A program made the translations under genes and the position numbers. DNA of 64,000 nucleotides, taken from the NCBI GenBank assembly GCA_907163375.1, contig CAJQUW010002206.1, positions 287,112-351,111 on the forward strand, read 5' to 3'. Each line of letters starts with the position of its first letter. The first letter of the stretch is position 1. The notes below the pieces were generated by a model, which saw only the letters and a list, made by a program, of their open reading frames with translations, was not told the DNA's origin and made no database searches. This stretch comes from Prostheceraeus crozeri (lineage: Eukaryota; Platyhelminthes; Polycladida; Euryleptidae). Positions 1-12,973 of this stretch are shown piece by piece.

Positions 1-3000
1 GTTTCTGAAGAAATACAGAACCATAGTGTGTTAATGATCTCGCTGTTTATGTAAGAAATCCATAACTACAATCTGACTCCTCTACTTGTTTCTGAAGAAA
101 TATAGAACCATAGTGTGTTAATGATCTCGCTGTTTATGTAAGAAATCCATAACTACAATCTGACTCCTCTACTTGTTTCTGAAGAAATAAAGGAGCATAG
201 TGTGTTAATGATCTTGCTGTTTCTGTAGGAAATCCACAACTACAATCTGACTCCTCTACTTGTTTCTGAAGAAATATAGAACCATAGTTTGTTAATGATC
301 TCGCTGGTTCTGTAAGAAATCCATAACTACAATCTGACTCCTCTACTTGTTTCTGAAGAAATATAGAACCATAGTGTGTTAATGATCTCGCTATTTCTGT
401 ACGAAATCCATAACTGCAATCTGACTCCTCTACTTGTTTCTGAAGAAATACAGAACCATAGTGTGTTAATGATCTCGCTGTTTCTATAGGATATTCATAA
501 CTACAATCTGACTCCTCTACTTGTTTCTGAAGAAATATAGAACCATAGTGTGTTAATGATCTCGCTGTTTATGTAAGAAATCCATAACTGCAATCTGACT
601 CCTCTACTTGTGTCTGAAGAAATACAAGACCATAGTGTGTTAATGATCTCGCTGGTTCTGTAAGAAATCCACAACTACAATCTGACTCCTCTACTTGTTT
701 CTGAAGAAATACAGAACCATAGTGTGTAAATGATCTCGCTGTTTATGTAGGAAATTCACAACTACAATCTGACTCCTCTACTTGTTTCTGAAGAAACATA
801 GAACCATAGTGTGTTAATGATCTCGCTGTGTCTGTACGAAATCCACAACTACAATCTGACTCCTCTACTTGTTTCTGAAGAAATATAGAACCATAGTGTG
901 TTAATGATCTCGCTGTGTCTGTACGAAATCCACAACTACAATCTGACTCCTCTACTTGTTTCTGAAGAAATATAGAACCATAGTGTGTTAATGATCTCGC
1001 TGGTTCTGTACGAAATCCACAACTACAATCTGACTCCTCTACTTGTTTCTGAAGAAATACAGAACCATAGTGTGTTAATGATCTCGCTGTTTATGTAGGA
1101 AATTCACAACTACAATCTGACTCCTCTACTTGTTTCTGAAGAAACATAGAACCATAGTGTGTTAATGATCTCGCTGTGTCTGTACGAAATCCACAACTAC
1201 AATCTGACTCCTCTACTTGTTTCTGAAGAAATATAGACCCATAGTGTGTTAATGATCTCGCTGTTTATGTAAGAAATCCATAACTGCAATCTGACTCCTC
1301 TACTTGTTTCTGAAGAAATACAGGACCATAGTGTGTTAATGATCTCGCTGGTTCTGTAAGAAATCCATAACTGCAATCTGACTCCTCTACTTGTTTCTGA
1401 AGAAATACAGGACCATAGTGTGTTAATGATCTCGCTGTTTCTGTAGGAAATTCATAACTACAATCTGACTCCTCTACTTGTTTATGAAGAAATATAGAAC
1501 CATAGTGTGTTAATGATCTCTCTTGTTCTGTAAGAAATCCATAACTACAATCTGACTCCTCTACTTGTTTCTGAAGAAATACAGGACCATAGTGTGTTAA
1601 TGATCTCGCTGTTTATGTAAGAAATCCATTACTGCAATCTGACTCCTCTACTTGTTTCTGAAGAAATATAGAACCATAGTGTGTTAATGATCTCGCTGGT
1701 TCTGTAAGAAATCCACAACTACAATCTGACTCCTCTACTTATTTCTGAAGAAACATAGAACCATAGTGTGTTAATGATCTCGCTGTTTATGTAAGAAATC
1801 CATAACTGCAATCCGACTCCTCTACTTGTGTCTGAAGAAATACAGGACCATAGTGTGTTAATGATCTCGCTGGTTCTGTAAGAAATCCACAACTACAATC
1901 TGACTCCTCTACTTGTTTCTGAAGAAATATAGAACCATAGTGTGTTAATGATCTCGCTGGTTCTGTACGAAATCCATAACTACAATCTGACTCCTCTACT
2001 TGTTTCTGAAGAAATACAGAACCATAGTGTGTTAATGATCTCCCTGGTTCTGTAGGAAATCCATAACTGCAATCTGACTCCTCTACTTGTGTCTGAAGAA
2101 ATACAGGACCATAGTGTGTTAATGATCTCGCTGGTTCTGTAAGAAATCCACAACTACAATCTGACTCCTCTACTTATTTCTGAAGAAACATAGAACCATA
2201 GTGTGTTAATGATCTCGCTGTTTCTGTACGAAATCCACAACTACAATCTGACTCCTCTACTTGTTTCTGAAGAAATATAGAACCATAGTGTGTTACTGAT
2301 CTCGCTGGTTCTGTAAGAAATCCACAACTACAATCTGACTCCTCTACTTGTTTCTGAAGAAATATAGAACCATAGTGTGTTAATGATCTCGCTATTTCTG
2401 TACCAAATCCATAACTACAATCTGACTCCTCTACTTGTTTCTGAAGAAATATAGAACCATAGTGTGTTAATGATCTCGCTGGTTCTGTAGGAAATCCATA
2501 ACTACAATCTGACTCCTCTACTTGTTTCTGAAGAAATACAGAACCATAGTGTGTTAATGATCTCGCTGTTTCTGTACGAAATCCATAACTACAATCTGAC
2601 TCCTCTACTTGTTTCTGAAGAAATACAGGACCATAGTGTGTTAATGATCTCGCTGTTTCTGTACGAAATCCACAACTACAATCTGACTCCTCTACTTGTT
2701 TCTGAAGAAATATAGAACCATAGTGTGTTAATGATCTCGCTGGTTCTGTAAGAAATCCATAACTACAATCTGACTCCTCTACTTGTGTCTGAAGAAATAT
2801 AGAACCATAGTGTGTTAATGATCTCGCTGGTTCTGTACGAAATCCAAAACTACAATCTGACTCCTCTACTTGTTTCTGAAGAAATATAGAACCATAGTGT
2901 GTTAATGATCTCTCTGGTTCTGTACGAAATCCATAACTACAATCTGAATCCTCTACTTGTGTCTGAAGAAATACAGGACCATAGTGTGTTAATGATCTTG

Positions 3001-3722
3001 CTGTTTCTGTAGGAAATCCACAACTACAATCTGACTCCTCTACTTGTTTCTGAAGAAATATAGAACCATAGTGTGTTAATGATCTCGCTGATTCTGTACG
3101 AAATCCATAACTACAATCTGACTCCTCTACTTGTTTCTGAAGAAATATAGAACCATAGTGTGTTACTGATCTCGCTGGTTCTGTAGGAAATCCACAACTA
3201 CAATCTGACTCCTCTACTTGTTTCTGAAGAAATATAGAACCATAGTGTGTTAATGATCTCGCTGGTTCTGTAAGAAATCCATAACTACAATCTGACTCCT
3301 CTACTTGTTTCTGAAGAAATACAGAACCAAAGTGTGTTAATGATCTCGCTGTTTATGTAAGAAATCCACAACTACAATCTGACTCCTCTACTTGTTTCTG
3401 AAGAAATATAGAACCATAGTGTGTTAATGATCTCACTGTTTCTGTACGAAATCCATAACTACAATCTGACTCCTCTACTTGTTTCTGAAGAAATACAGGA
3501 CCATAGTGTGTTACTGATCTCGCTGTTTCTGTACGAAATCCACAACTACAATCTGACTCCTCTACTTGTTTCTGAAGAAATATAGAACCATAGTGTGTTA
3601 ATGATCTCGCTGGTTCTGTAAGAAATCCATAACTACAATCTGACTCCTCTACTTGTTTCTGAAGAAATATAGAACCATAGTGTGTTAATGATCTCGCTGT
3701 TTCTGTAGGAAATTCATAACCA
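1..3722. repeat. 87-bp satellite array, block 1
   Basis: Head-to-tail copies of an 87-bp unit. The landmark GTTTCTGAAG falls at 1, 88 and, 42 units later, at 3655, which is an exact multiple of 87, so there is no net insertion or deletion across the block. Units differ only by substitutions at a limited set of sites (GTTTATG/GTTTCTG/GGTTCTG, GTAAG/GTACG/GTAGG, ATACAG/ATATAG/ACATAG, CATAAC/CACAAC). Variant combinations recur, showing higher-order repeats. The array begins before the window. It is AT-rich and has no obvious promoter. Both strands carry broken 29-codon frames because 87 is divisible by three. Confidence 0.97.
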
Positions 3723-4302
3723 CAACATGACTCCTTCTCTACTTCTCTCTGAAGGAAAGATTAAACGACGACCGCAAGGAAATCTTTTTGACGAAAACAA
3801 GGAAAATGTTCTTTTTAGCTTTGAGCCTGCAAAAAGTCAAAGGTCTTTAAGTCTTCTTCATTTTACAATAACAATATCTTCATCCAATGAAGCACGATTC
3901 GAATTCTACAAAAAAGCAGCTAAAAAGAACATTTTTGTACACTGTGATTCTCACATGCCAACTAAGACTAAAATTAATTTCATTATAAATGAAAAGAAGA
4001 GAATATCTGATCGATGCTCAGACGAACCAACACGCATGAAGCACAAGAAGGATTTTGACGATCTTTTGCGTACAAATGGATATAGCGAACAAATTATAAA
4101 ATCTCTTCATATCATATCATTGAAAATTATCATGTCATCTCATTGTAAATATCATTTTCAAATTCCTCATACTTTTGTACCTGAAGATGATTGCTGGATG
4201 GCGATCGAAAAATTTTGCACATAAGAAAAACAATAATTAAGATCTTTAAAAACCTGACTCTTTCCGACTCAACTATTACGGAAAGATGAAACGATTATCA
4301 CA
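3723..4302 (+). mobile_element. Penelope-like element fragment, shortened copy
   Basis: Non-satellite island inside the array. One older 70-bp-type unit leads into coding-like sequence with the segment NEARFEFYKKAAKKN and, further on, RISDRCSDEPTRMKHKKDF and NGYSEQIIKS, which fit the C-terminal side of the reverse transcriptase of Penelope-like elements (inference from family pattern). It then passes straight to the 3' non-coding region shared with the copy at 11.77-12.97 kb. The GIY-YIG nuclease part present in that copy is missing here. The two copies look very similar where they overlap, so they probably arose by duplication of the satellite plus insert. The fragment is 5'-truncated and not functional. 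Confidence 0.75.
4181..4210 (+). ncRNA. Hammerhead-ribozyme-like core, copy 1
   Basis: CTGAAGA (4181-4187) is followed by a six-base stem GATTGC/GCGATC closing a short loop, then GAAA (4207-4210). This is the CUGANGA - stem II - GAAA core order of hammerhead ribozymes, which are known from Penelope-like elements. Stems I and III and the cleavage triplet could not be assigned confidently, so activity is unproven. Confidence 0.4.
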
Positions 4303-7300
4303 AGGAAATCCATAACTACAATCTGACTCCTCTACTTGTTTCTGAAGAAATATAGAACCATAGTGTGTTAATGATCTCGCTGTTTCTGTAAGAAATTCAC
4401 AACTGCAATCTGACTCCTCTACTTGTTTCTGAAGAAATATAGAACCATAGTGTGTTAATGATCTCGCTGTTTCTGTAAGAAATTCACAACTGCAATCTGA
4501 CTCCTCTACTTGTTTCTGAAGAAATATAGAACCATAGTGTGTTAATGATCTTGCTGTTTCTGTACGAAATCCATAACTACAATCTGACTCCTCTACTTGT
4601 TTCTGAAGAAATACAGGACCATAGTGTGTTAATGATCTCTCTGGTTCTGTAAGAAATCCATAACTACAATCTGACTCCTCTACTTGTTTCTGAAGAAATA
4701 CACAACCATAGTGTGTTAATGATCTCGCTGGTTCTGTACGAAATCCAAAACTACAATCTGACTCCTCTACTTGTTTCTGAAGAAATACAGGACCATAGTC
4801 TGTTACTGATCTCGCTGTTTCTGTAGGAAATCCACAACTACAATCTGACTCCTCTACTTGTTTCTGAAGAAATATAGAACCATAGTGTGTTAATGATCTC
4901 TCTGGTTCTGTAAGAAATCCATAACTACAATCTGACTCCTCTACTTGTTTCTGAAGAAATACAGGACCATAGTGTGTTAATGATCTCGCTGTTTATGTAA
5001 GAAATCCATAACTGCAATCTGACTCCTCTACTTGTTTCTGAAGAAATAAAGGACCATAGTGTGTTAATGATCTCGCTGGTTCTGTAAGAAATCCACAACT
5101 ACAATCTGACTCCTCTACTTGTTTCTGAAGAAATATAGAACCATAGTGTGTTAATGATCTCGCTGTTTCTGTACGAAATCCACAACTACAATCTGACTCC
5201 TCTACTTGTTTCTGAAGAAATATAGAACCATAGTGTGTTAATGATCTCGCTGGTTCTGTAGGAAATCCACAACCACAATCTGACTCCTCTACTTGTTTCT
5301 GAAGAAATACAGAACCATAGTGTGTTAATGATCTCGCTGTTTATGTAGGAAATTCACAACTACAATCTGACTCCTCTACTTGTTTCTGAAGAAATATAGA
5401 ACCATAGTGTGTTAATGATCTCGCTGTGTCTGTACGAAATCCACAACTACAATCTGACTCCTCTACTTGTTTCTGAAGAAATATAGAACCATAGTGTGTT
5501 AATGATCTCGCTGTGTCTGTAGGAAATCCACAACTACAATCTGACTCCTCTACTTGTTTCTGAAGAAATATAGAACCATAGTGTGTTAATGATCTCGCTG
5601 GTTCTGTACGAAATCCACAACTACAATCTGACTCCTCTACTTGTTTCTGAAGAAATACAGAACCATAGTGTGTTAATGATCTCGCTGTTTATGTAGGAAA
5701 TTCACAACTACAATCTGACTCCTCTACTTGTTTCTGAAGAAATATAGAACCATAGTGTGTTAATGATCTCCCTGGTTCTGTAGGAAATCCACAACTACAA
5801 TCTGACTCCTCTACTTGTTTCTGAAGAAATATAGAACCATAGTGTGTTAATGATCTCGCTGGTTCTGTACGAAATCCACAACTACAATCTGACTCCTCTA
5901 CTTGTTTCTGAAGAAATACAGAACCATAGTGTGTTAATGATCTCGCTGTTTATGTAGGAAATTCACAACTACAATCTGACTCCTCTACTTGTTTCTGAAG
6001 AAACATAGAACCATAGTGTGTTAATGATCTCGCTGTGTCTGTACGAAATCCACAACTACAATCTGACTCCTCTACTTGTTTCTGAAGAAATATAGAACCA
6101 TAGTGTGTTAATGATCTCGCTGTGTCTGTACGAAATCCACAACTACAATCTGACTCCTCTACTTGTTTCTGAAGAAATATAGAACCATAGTGTGTTAATG
6201 ATCTCGCTGTTTATGTAAGAAATTCATAACTGCAATCTGACTCCTCTACTTGTTTCTGAAGAAATACAGGACCATAGTGTGTTAATGATCTCGCTGGTTC
6301 TGTAAGAAATCCATAACTGCAATCTGACTCCTCTACTTGTTTCTGAAGAAATACAGGACCATAGTGTGTTAATGATCTCGCTGTTTCTGTAGGAAATTCA
6401 TAACTACAATCTGACTCCTCTACTTGTTTATGAAGAAATATAGAACCATAGTGTGTGTATGATCTCTCTGGTTCTGTAAGAAATCCATAACTACAATCTG
6501 ACTCCTCTACTTGTTTCTGAAGAAATACAGGACCATAGTGTGTTAATGATCTCGCTGTTTATGTAAGAAATCCATAACTGCAATCTGACTCCTCTACTTG
6601 TTTCTGAAGAAATATAGAACCATAGTGTGTTAATGATCTCGCTGGTTCTGTAAGAAATCCACAACTACAATCTGACTCCTCTACTTATTTCTGAAGAAAC
6701 ATAGAACCATAGTGTGTTAATGATCTCGCTGTTTATGTAAGAAATCCATAACTGCAATCTGACTCCTCTACTTGTGTCTGAAGAAATACAGGACCATAGT
6801 GTGTTAATGATCTCGCTGGTTCTGTAAGAAATCCACAACTACAATCTGACTCCTCTACTTGTTTCTGAAGAAATATAGAACCATAGTGTGTTAATGATCT
6901 CGCTGTTTATGTAAGAAATCCATAACTGCAATCTGACTCCTCTACTTGTGTCTGAAGAAATACAGGACCATAGTGTGTTAATGATCTCGCTGGTTCTGTA
7001 AGAAATCCACAACTACAATCTGACTCCTCTACTTATTTCTGAAGAAACATAGAACCGTAGTGTGTTAATGATCTCGCTGTTTCTGTACGAAATCCACAAC
7101 TACAATCTGACTCCTCTACTTGTTTCTGAAGAAATATAGAACCATAGTGTGTTAATGATCTCGCTGGTTCTGTAGGAAATCCACAACTGCAATCTGACTC
7201 CTCTACTTGTTTCTGAAGAAATACAGAACCATAGTCTGTTACTGATCTTGCTGTTTCTGTACGAAATCCATAACTACAATCTGACTCCTCTACTTGTTTC

Positions 7301-10300
7301 TGAAGAAATACAGAACCATAGTGTGTTAATGATCTCGCTGGTTCTGTACGAAATCCATAACTACAATCTGACTCCTCTACTTGTTTCTGAAGAAATACAG
7401 GACCATAGTGTGTTAATGATCTCTCTGGTTCTGTAAGAAATCCATAACTACAATCTGACTCCTCTACTTGTTTCTGAAGAAATACACAACCATAGTGTGT
7501 TAATGATCTCGCTGGTTCTGTACGAAATCCAAAACTACAATCTGACTCCTCTACTTGTTTCTGAAGAAATATAGAACCATAGTGTGTTAATGATCTCTCT
7601 GGTTCTGTACGAAATCCATAACTACAATCTGAATCCTCTACTTGTGTCTGAAGAAATACAGGACCATAGTGTGTTAATGATCTCGCTGTGTCTGTACGAA
7701 ATCCACAACTACAATCTGACTCCTCTACTTGTTTCTGAAGAAATATAGAACCATAGTGTGTTAATGATCTCGCTGTGTCTGTACGAAATCCACAACTACA
7801 ATCTGACTCCTCTACTTGTTTCTGAAGAAATATAGAACCATAGTGTGTTAATGATCTCGCTGTTTATGTAGGAAATCCATAACTACAATCTGACTCCTCT
7901 ACTTGTTTCTGAAGAAATACAGAACCATAGTGTGTTAATGATCTCTCTGGTTCTGTACGAAATCCATAACTACAATCTGACTCCTCTACTTGTTTCTGAA
8001 GAAATATAGAACCATAGTGTGTTAATGATCTCGCTGGTTCTGTAGGAAATCCACAACTGCAATCTGACTCCTCTACTTGTTTCTGAAGAAATACAGGACC
8101 ATAGTCTGTTACTGATCTTGCTGTTTCTGTACGAAATCCATAACTACAATCTGACTCCTCTACTTGTTTCTGAAGAAATACACAACCATAGTGTGTTAAT
8201 GATCTCGCTGGTTCTGTAGGAAATCCGTAACTACAATCTGACTCCTCTACTTGTTTCTGAAGAAATACAGGACCATAGTGTGTTAATGATCTCTCTGGTT
8301 CTGTAAGAAATCCATAACTACAATCTGACTCCTCTACTTGTTTCTGAAGAAATACACAACCATAGTGTGTTAATGATCTCGCTGGTTCTGTACGAAATCC
8401 AAAACAACAATCTGACTCCTCTACTTGTTTCTGAAGAAATATAGAACCATAGTGTGTTAATGATCTCTCTGGTTCTGTACGAAATCCATAACTACAATCT
8501 GAATCCTCTACTTGTGTCTGAAGAAATACAGGACCATAGTGTGTTAATGATCTCGCTGTGTCTGTACGAAATCCACAACTACAATCTGACTCCTCTACTT
8601 GTTTCTGAAGAAATATAGAACCATAGTGTGTTAATGATCTCGCTGTGTCTGTACGAAATCCACAACTACAATCTGACTCCTCTACTTGTTTCTGAAGAAA
8701 TATAGAACCATAGTGTGTTAATGATCTCGCTGTGTCTGTACGAAATCCACAACTACAATCTGACTCCTCTACTTGTTTCTGAAGAAATACAGGACCATAG
8801 TGTGTTAATGATCTCGCTGGTTCTGTACGAAATCCACAACTACAATCTGACTCCTCTACTTGTTTCTGAAGAAATATAGAACCATAGTTTGTTAATGATC
8901 TCGCTGTTTATGTAAGAAGTCCATAACTACAATCTGACTCCTCTACTTGTTTCTGAAGAAATACAGGACCATAGTGTGTTAATGATCTCCCTGGTTCTGT
9001 ACGAAATTAATAACTACAATCTGACTCCTCTACTTGTTTCTGAAGAAATACAGAACCATAGTGTGTTACTGATCTCTCTGGTTCTGTGCGAAATCCATAA
9101 CTGCAATCTGACTCCTCTACTTGTTTCTGAAGAAATACAGGACCATAGTGTGTTAATGATCTCGCTGGTTCTGTAAGAAATCCATAACTGCAATCTGACT
9201 CCTCTACTTGTTTCTGAAGAAATACAGAACCATAGTGTGTTAATGATCTCGCTGTTTCTGTAGGAAATTCATAACTACAATCTGACTCCTCTACTTGTTT
9301 CTGAAGAAATATAGAACCATAGTGTGTTAATGATCTCGCTGGTTCTGTACGAAATCCATAACTACAATCTGACTCCTCTACTTGTTTCTGAAGAAATACA
9401 GGACCATAGTGTGTTAATGATCTCCCTGGTTCTGTACGAAATTAATAACTACAATCTGACTCCTCTACTTGTTTCTGAAGAAATACAGAACCATAGTGTG
9501 TTACTGATCTCTCTGGTTCTGTGCGAAATCCATAACTGCAATCTGACTCCTCTACTTGTTTCTGAAGAAATACAGGACCATAGTGTGTTAATGATCTCGC
9601 TGGTTCTGTACGAAATCCATAACTGCAATCTGACTCCTCTACTTGTTTCTGAAGAAATAAAGGACCATAGTTTGTTAATGATCTCGCTGTTTATGTAAGA
9701 AATCCATAACTACAATCTGACTCCTCTACTTGTTTCTGAAGAAATACAGGACCATAGTGTGTTAATGATCTTGCTGTTTCTGTACGAAATCCATAACTAC
9801 AATCTGACTCCTCTACTTGTTTCTGAAGAAATACAGAACCATAGTGTGTTACTGATCTCTCTGGTTCTGTGCGAAATCCATAACTGCAATCTGACTCCTC
9901 TACTTGTTTCTGAAGAAATACAGGACCATAGTGTGTTAATGATCTCGCTGTTTCTGTGCGAAATCCATAACTGCAATCTGACTCCTCTACTTGTTTCTGA
10001 AGAAATACACAACCATAGTGTGTTAATGATCTCGCTGGTTCTGTACGAAATCCATAACTACAATCTGACTCCTCTACTTGTTTCTGAAGAAATATAGAAC
10101 CATAGTGTGTTAATGATCTCGCTGTTTCTGTACGAAATCCATAACTACAATCTGACTCCTCTACTTGTTTCTGAAGAAATACAGAACCATAGTGTGTTAC
10201 TGATCTCTCTGGTTCTGTGCGAAATCCATAACTGCAATCTGACTCCTCTACTTGTTTCTGAAGAAATACAGGACCATAGTGTGTTAATGATCTCTCTGGT

Positions 10301-11630
10301 TCTGTGCGAAATCCATAACTGCAATCTGACTCCTCTACTTGTTTCTGAAGAAATACACAACCATAGTGTGTTAATGATCTCGCTGGTTCTGTACGAAATC
10401 CATAACTACAATCTGACTCCTCTACTTGTTTCTGAAGAAATATAGAACCATAGTGTGTTAATGATCTCGCTGGTTCTGTAGGAAATCCACAACTGCAATC
10501 TGACTCCTCTACTTGTTTCTGAAGAAATATAGAACCATAGTGTGTTAATGATCTCGCTGTTTCTGTAAGAAATCCATAACTGCAATCTGACTCCTCTACT
10601 TGTTTCTGAAGAAATACAGGACCATAGTGTGTTAATGATCTCGCTGGTTCTGTAAGAAATCCACAACTACAATCTGACTCCTCTACTTGTTTCTGAAGAA
10701 ATATAGAACCATAGTGTGTTAATGATCTCGCTGGTTCTGTAAGAAATCCACAACTACAATCTGACTCCTCTACTTGTTTCTGAAGAAATACAGGACCATA
10801 GTGTGTTAATGATCTCGCTGTTTCTGTAAGAAATCCATAACTACAATATGACTCCTCTACTTGTTTCTGAAGAAATACAGAACCATAGTGTGTTAATGAT
10901 CTCGCTGGTTCTGTAGGAAATCCATAACTACAATCTGACTCCTCTACTTGTTTCTGAAGAAATACAGAACCATAGTGTGTTAATGATCTCGCAGGTTCTG
11001 TAAGAAATCCATAACTACAATCTGACTCCTCTACTTGTTTCTGAAGAAATACAGAACCATAGTGTGTTAATGATCTCGCAGGTTCTGTAAGAAATCCATA
11101 ACTACAATCTGACTCCTCTACTTGTTTCTGAAGAAATACAGAACCATAGTGTGTTAATGATCTCGCTGGTTCTGTAAGAAATCCATAACTACAATCTGAC
11201 TCCTCTACTTGTTTCTGAAGAAATACAGGACCATAGTGTGTTAATGATCTCCCTGGTTCTGTAGGAAATCCATAACTACAATCTGACTCCTCTACTTGTT
11301 TCTGAAGAAATATAGAACCATAGTGTGTTAATGATCTCGCTGTTTCTGTACGAAATCCATAACTACAATCTGACTCCTCTACTTGTTTCTGAAGAAATAC
11401 AGGACCATAGTGTGTTAATGATCTCCCTGGTTCTGTAGGAAATCCATAACTACAATCTGACTCCTCTACTTGTTTCTGAAGAAATATAGAACCATAGTGT
11501 GTTAATGATCTCGCTGGTTCTGTAGGAAATCCACAACTGCAATCTGACTCCTCTACTTGTTTCTGAAGAAATACGGAACCATAGTGTGTTAATGATCTCG
11601 CTGTTTCTGTAGGAAATTCATAACCACAAC
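4303..11630. repeat. 87-bp satellite array, block 2
   Basis: About 84 further copies of the same 87-bp unit. The landmark GTTTCTG lies at 4338 and at 11559, exactly 83 units apart, so again no net indel over 7.2 kb. Higher-order copies are visible: a rare TTTATGAAG variant at 1481 recurs at 6427 (4,946 bp away, spanning the Penelope insert); a rare AAATCCAAAAC variant near 7526 recurs about 870 bp (10 units) later; AAATTAATAAC variants near 9003 and 9438 are 435 bp (5 units) apart; GTGCGAAATCC variants recur four units apart at 9.86 and 10.2 kb. Confidence 0.97.
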
Positions 11631-11679
11631 ATGACTCCTTCTCTACTTCTCTCTGAAGGAAAGATGAAACGACGACCAC
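9691..11679 (-). other. Long open frame of 29-residue repeats in the satellite
   Basis: Reading the minus strand, about 22 consecutive 87-bp units stay open for some 660 codons, giving a repeat with core FLQKQVEESDCSYGF followed by TEPARSLTHYG. The frame closes where a GTTTATG variant unit creates a TAA. The upstream end has only a GTG, not an ATG, as possible start, and lies in the older 70-bp units. Between-unit differences are mostly amino-acid changing (L/P/R, P/T, A/E/G, S/P/C, V/I, Y/C) with few silent ones (for example TGT/TGC). I see no signal peptide, membrane segment or known domain. It is most simply a by-product of a unit length divisible by three, but an exon of a repetitive protein is not excluded. 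Confidence 0.2.
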
Positions 11680-11770
11680 AAGGAAATCTTTAACGACAAC
11701 ATGACTCCTTCTCTCCCCCTGTCTCTGAGGAAAAGATTAAACGACGACCGCAAGGAAATCTTTTTGACGA
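11631..11770. repeat. Two older 70-bp units at array edge
   Basis: ATGACTCCTTCTCT recurs at 11,631 and 11,701, period 70. These units share both ends with the 87-bp unit (AAC.ACAA..TGACTCCT at one end, AGGAAATC at the other) but have a different middle with AAACGACGACC. A related unit also sits on the far side of the Penelope fragment (12,925-12,980) and around the shortened copy (3,721-3,790; 4,250-4,310). They look like the ancestral repeat into which the element inserted before the 87-bp form expanded. Confidence 0.7.
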
Positions 11771-12233
11771 AAACAAGGAAAATGTTCTTTTTAGCTTTGA
11801 GCATGCAAAAAGTCAAAGGTCTTTAAGTCTTCTTCATTTTACAATAACAATATCTTCATCCAATGAAGCACGATTCGAATTCTACAAAAAAGCAGCTAAA
11901 AAGAACATTTTTGTACACTCTGATTCTCACATGCCAACTAAGACTAAAATTAATTTCATTATAAATGAAAAGAAGAGAATTTCTGATCGATGCTCAGACG
12001 AACCAACACGCATGAAGCACAAGAAGGATTTTGACGATCTTTTGCGTACAAATGGATATAGCGAACAAATTATAAAATCTTCGGAGAGAAGAATGCAACA
12101 GCACAAAAATCAACAAAACTAAAGCGAAACAACAATCAATGGACTAATAAAAATGTTCTATATTTCCCTTTTCCATACATCTCAGATAATACTGACTCAC
12201 GGATAAAACGCGTTTTCCAAAAACACAAACTTA

Positions 12234-12656
12234 ATGTTCAACTTACAAGACGCAATAAATACACTTCGTCAACAACTGAAACGAAATGAAGTAGGTACAA
12301 CACAACTATGCTCTCTTGCTAACTGTAAAATGAGAAACAAAGAATTATGCAACCAAAAAAACATTATCTACAAGATCCACTGTAACAAATGTGATCAATT
12401 TTATATTGGCAGTACCATACGACCTCACCACGCCCGCTTTAAGGAACATACCACAAGCCCTTCATCTTCCGTGTTTAAACATATTCAAACGTGCAAACTA
12501 CAACATTCGGACATCAATATTGACATTCTGGCCCACGATCATTACAACACAAATTTGAGATTACGTGAAGCATTCATCATTAACAAATATAAACCAACCA
12601 TAAATAGTAGAACAGAACTTGACAGCTACCGTGATTTCCATTTTTACTCCCATTAA
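12234..12656 (+). pseudogene. GIY-YIG endonuclease domain of Penelope-like element
   Basis: The translated segment shows YKIHCNKCDQFYIGSTIRP, with the paired cysteines and the YIG core, then R-FKEH, and a downstream glutamate in REAFIINKYKPTINSR. These correspond to the conserved order GIY-YIG, Arg, His and catalytic Glu in nucleases of Penelope-like elements, which nick target DNA for integration. A cysteine pair just upstream (CSLANC) fits the linker zinc-binding region of this family. It lies downstream of the reverse-transcriptase remnant as in intact family members. It is a domain relic, not a stand-alone gene. Confidence 0.85.
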
Positions 12657-12852
12657 TAACTTTATCATTTCTTCACTACATCATCTAACATAGAATTCAT
12701 CCATCCTGTCAGGTCAATTTATTTTTGCTAGTGGTAAAGATATGTGATCCAGTACAACCTGCTCATATCTACATTCCTTCATATCATATCATTGAAAATT
12801 ATCATGTCATCTCATTGTAAATATCATTTTCAAATTCCTCATACTTTTGTAC

Positions 12853-12882
12853 CTGAAGATGATTGCTGGATGGCGATCGAAA
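12853..12882 (+). ncRNA. Hammerhead-ribozyme-like core, copy 2
   Basis: Same arrangement as at 4.18 kb: CTGAAGA at 12,853-12,859, stem GATTGC/GCGATC, then GAAA from 12,879. It lies about 90 bp before the end of the Penelope fragment, the expected neighbourhood for ribozymes in pseudo-LTRs of this class. Flanking stems are not certain. Confidence 0.4.
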
Positions 12883-12973
12883 AATTTTGCACATAAGAAA
12901 AACAATAATTAAGATCTTTAAAAACCTGACTCTTTCCGACTCAACTATTACGGAAAGATGAAACGATTATCAC

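Larger units (their letters stand above)
11771..12973 (+). mobile_element. Penelope-like element 3' part with GIY-YIG nuclease
   Basis: A 5'-truncated Penelope-like retroelement embedded in the satellite. In order it holds the C-terminal side of the reverse transcriptase region (about 11,820-12,120), a GIY-YIG endonuclease segment (12,234-12,656), a 3' non-coding region, and a hammerhead-like core near its end. Both flanks are old satellite units. The element is broken in several places and lacks the main reverse transcriptase. A shorter sister copy lies at 3.7-4.3 kb. Penelope-like elements are often found in repeat-rich and subtelomeric DNA (established knowledge); a subtelomeric location here is only inference. 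Confidence 0.85.

Noticed and set aside
7248-10445. Plus-strand open frames of 60-124 codons (repeats of SLVLYEIHNYNLTPLLVSEE) in the satellite
   Set aside because: They stop whenever GTAAG or GTAGG variants occur, cover only a few units each, and overlap a longer frame on the other strand.
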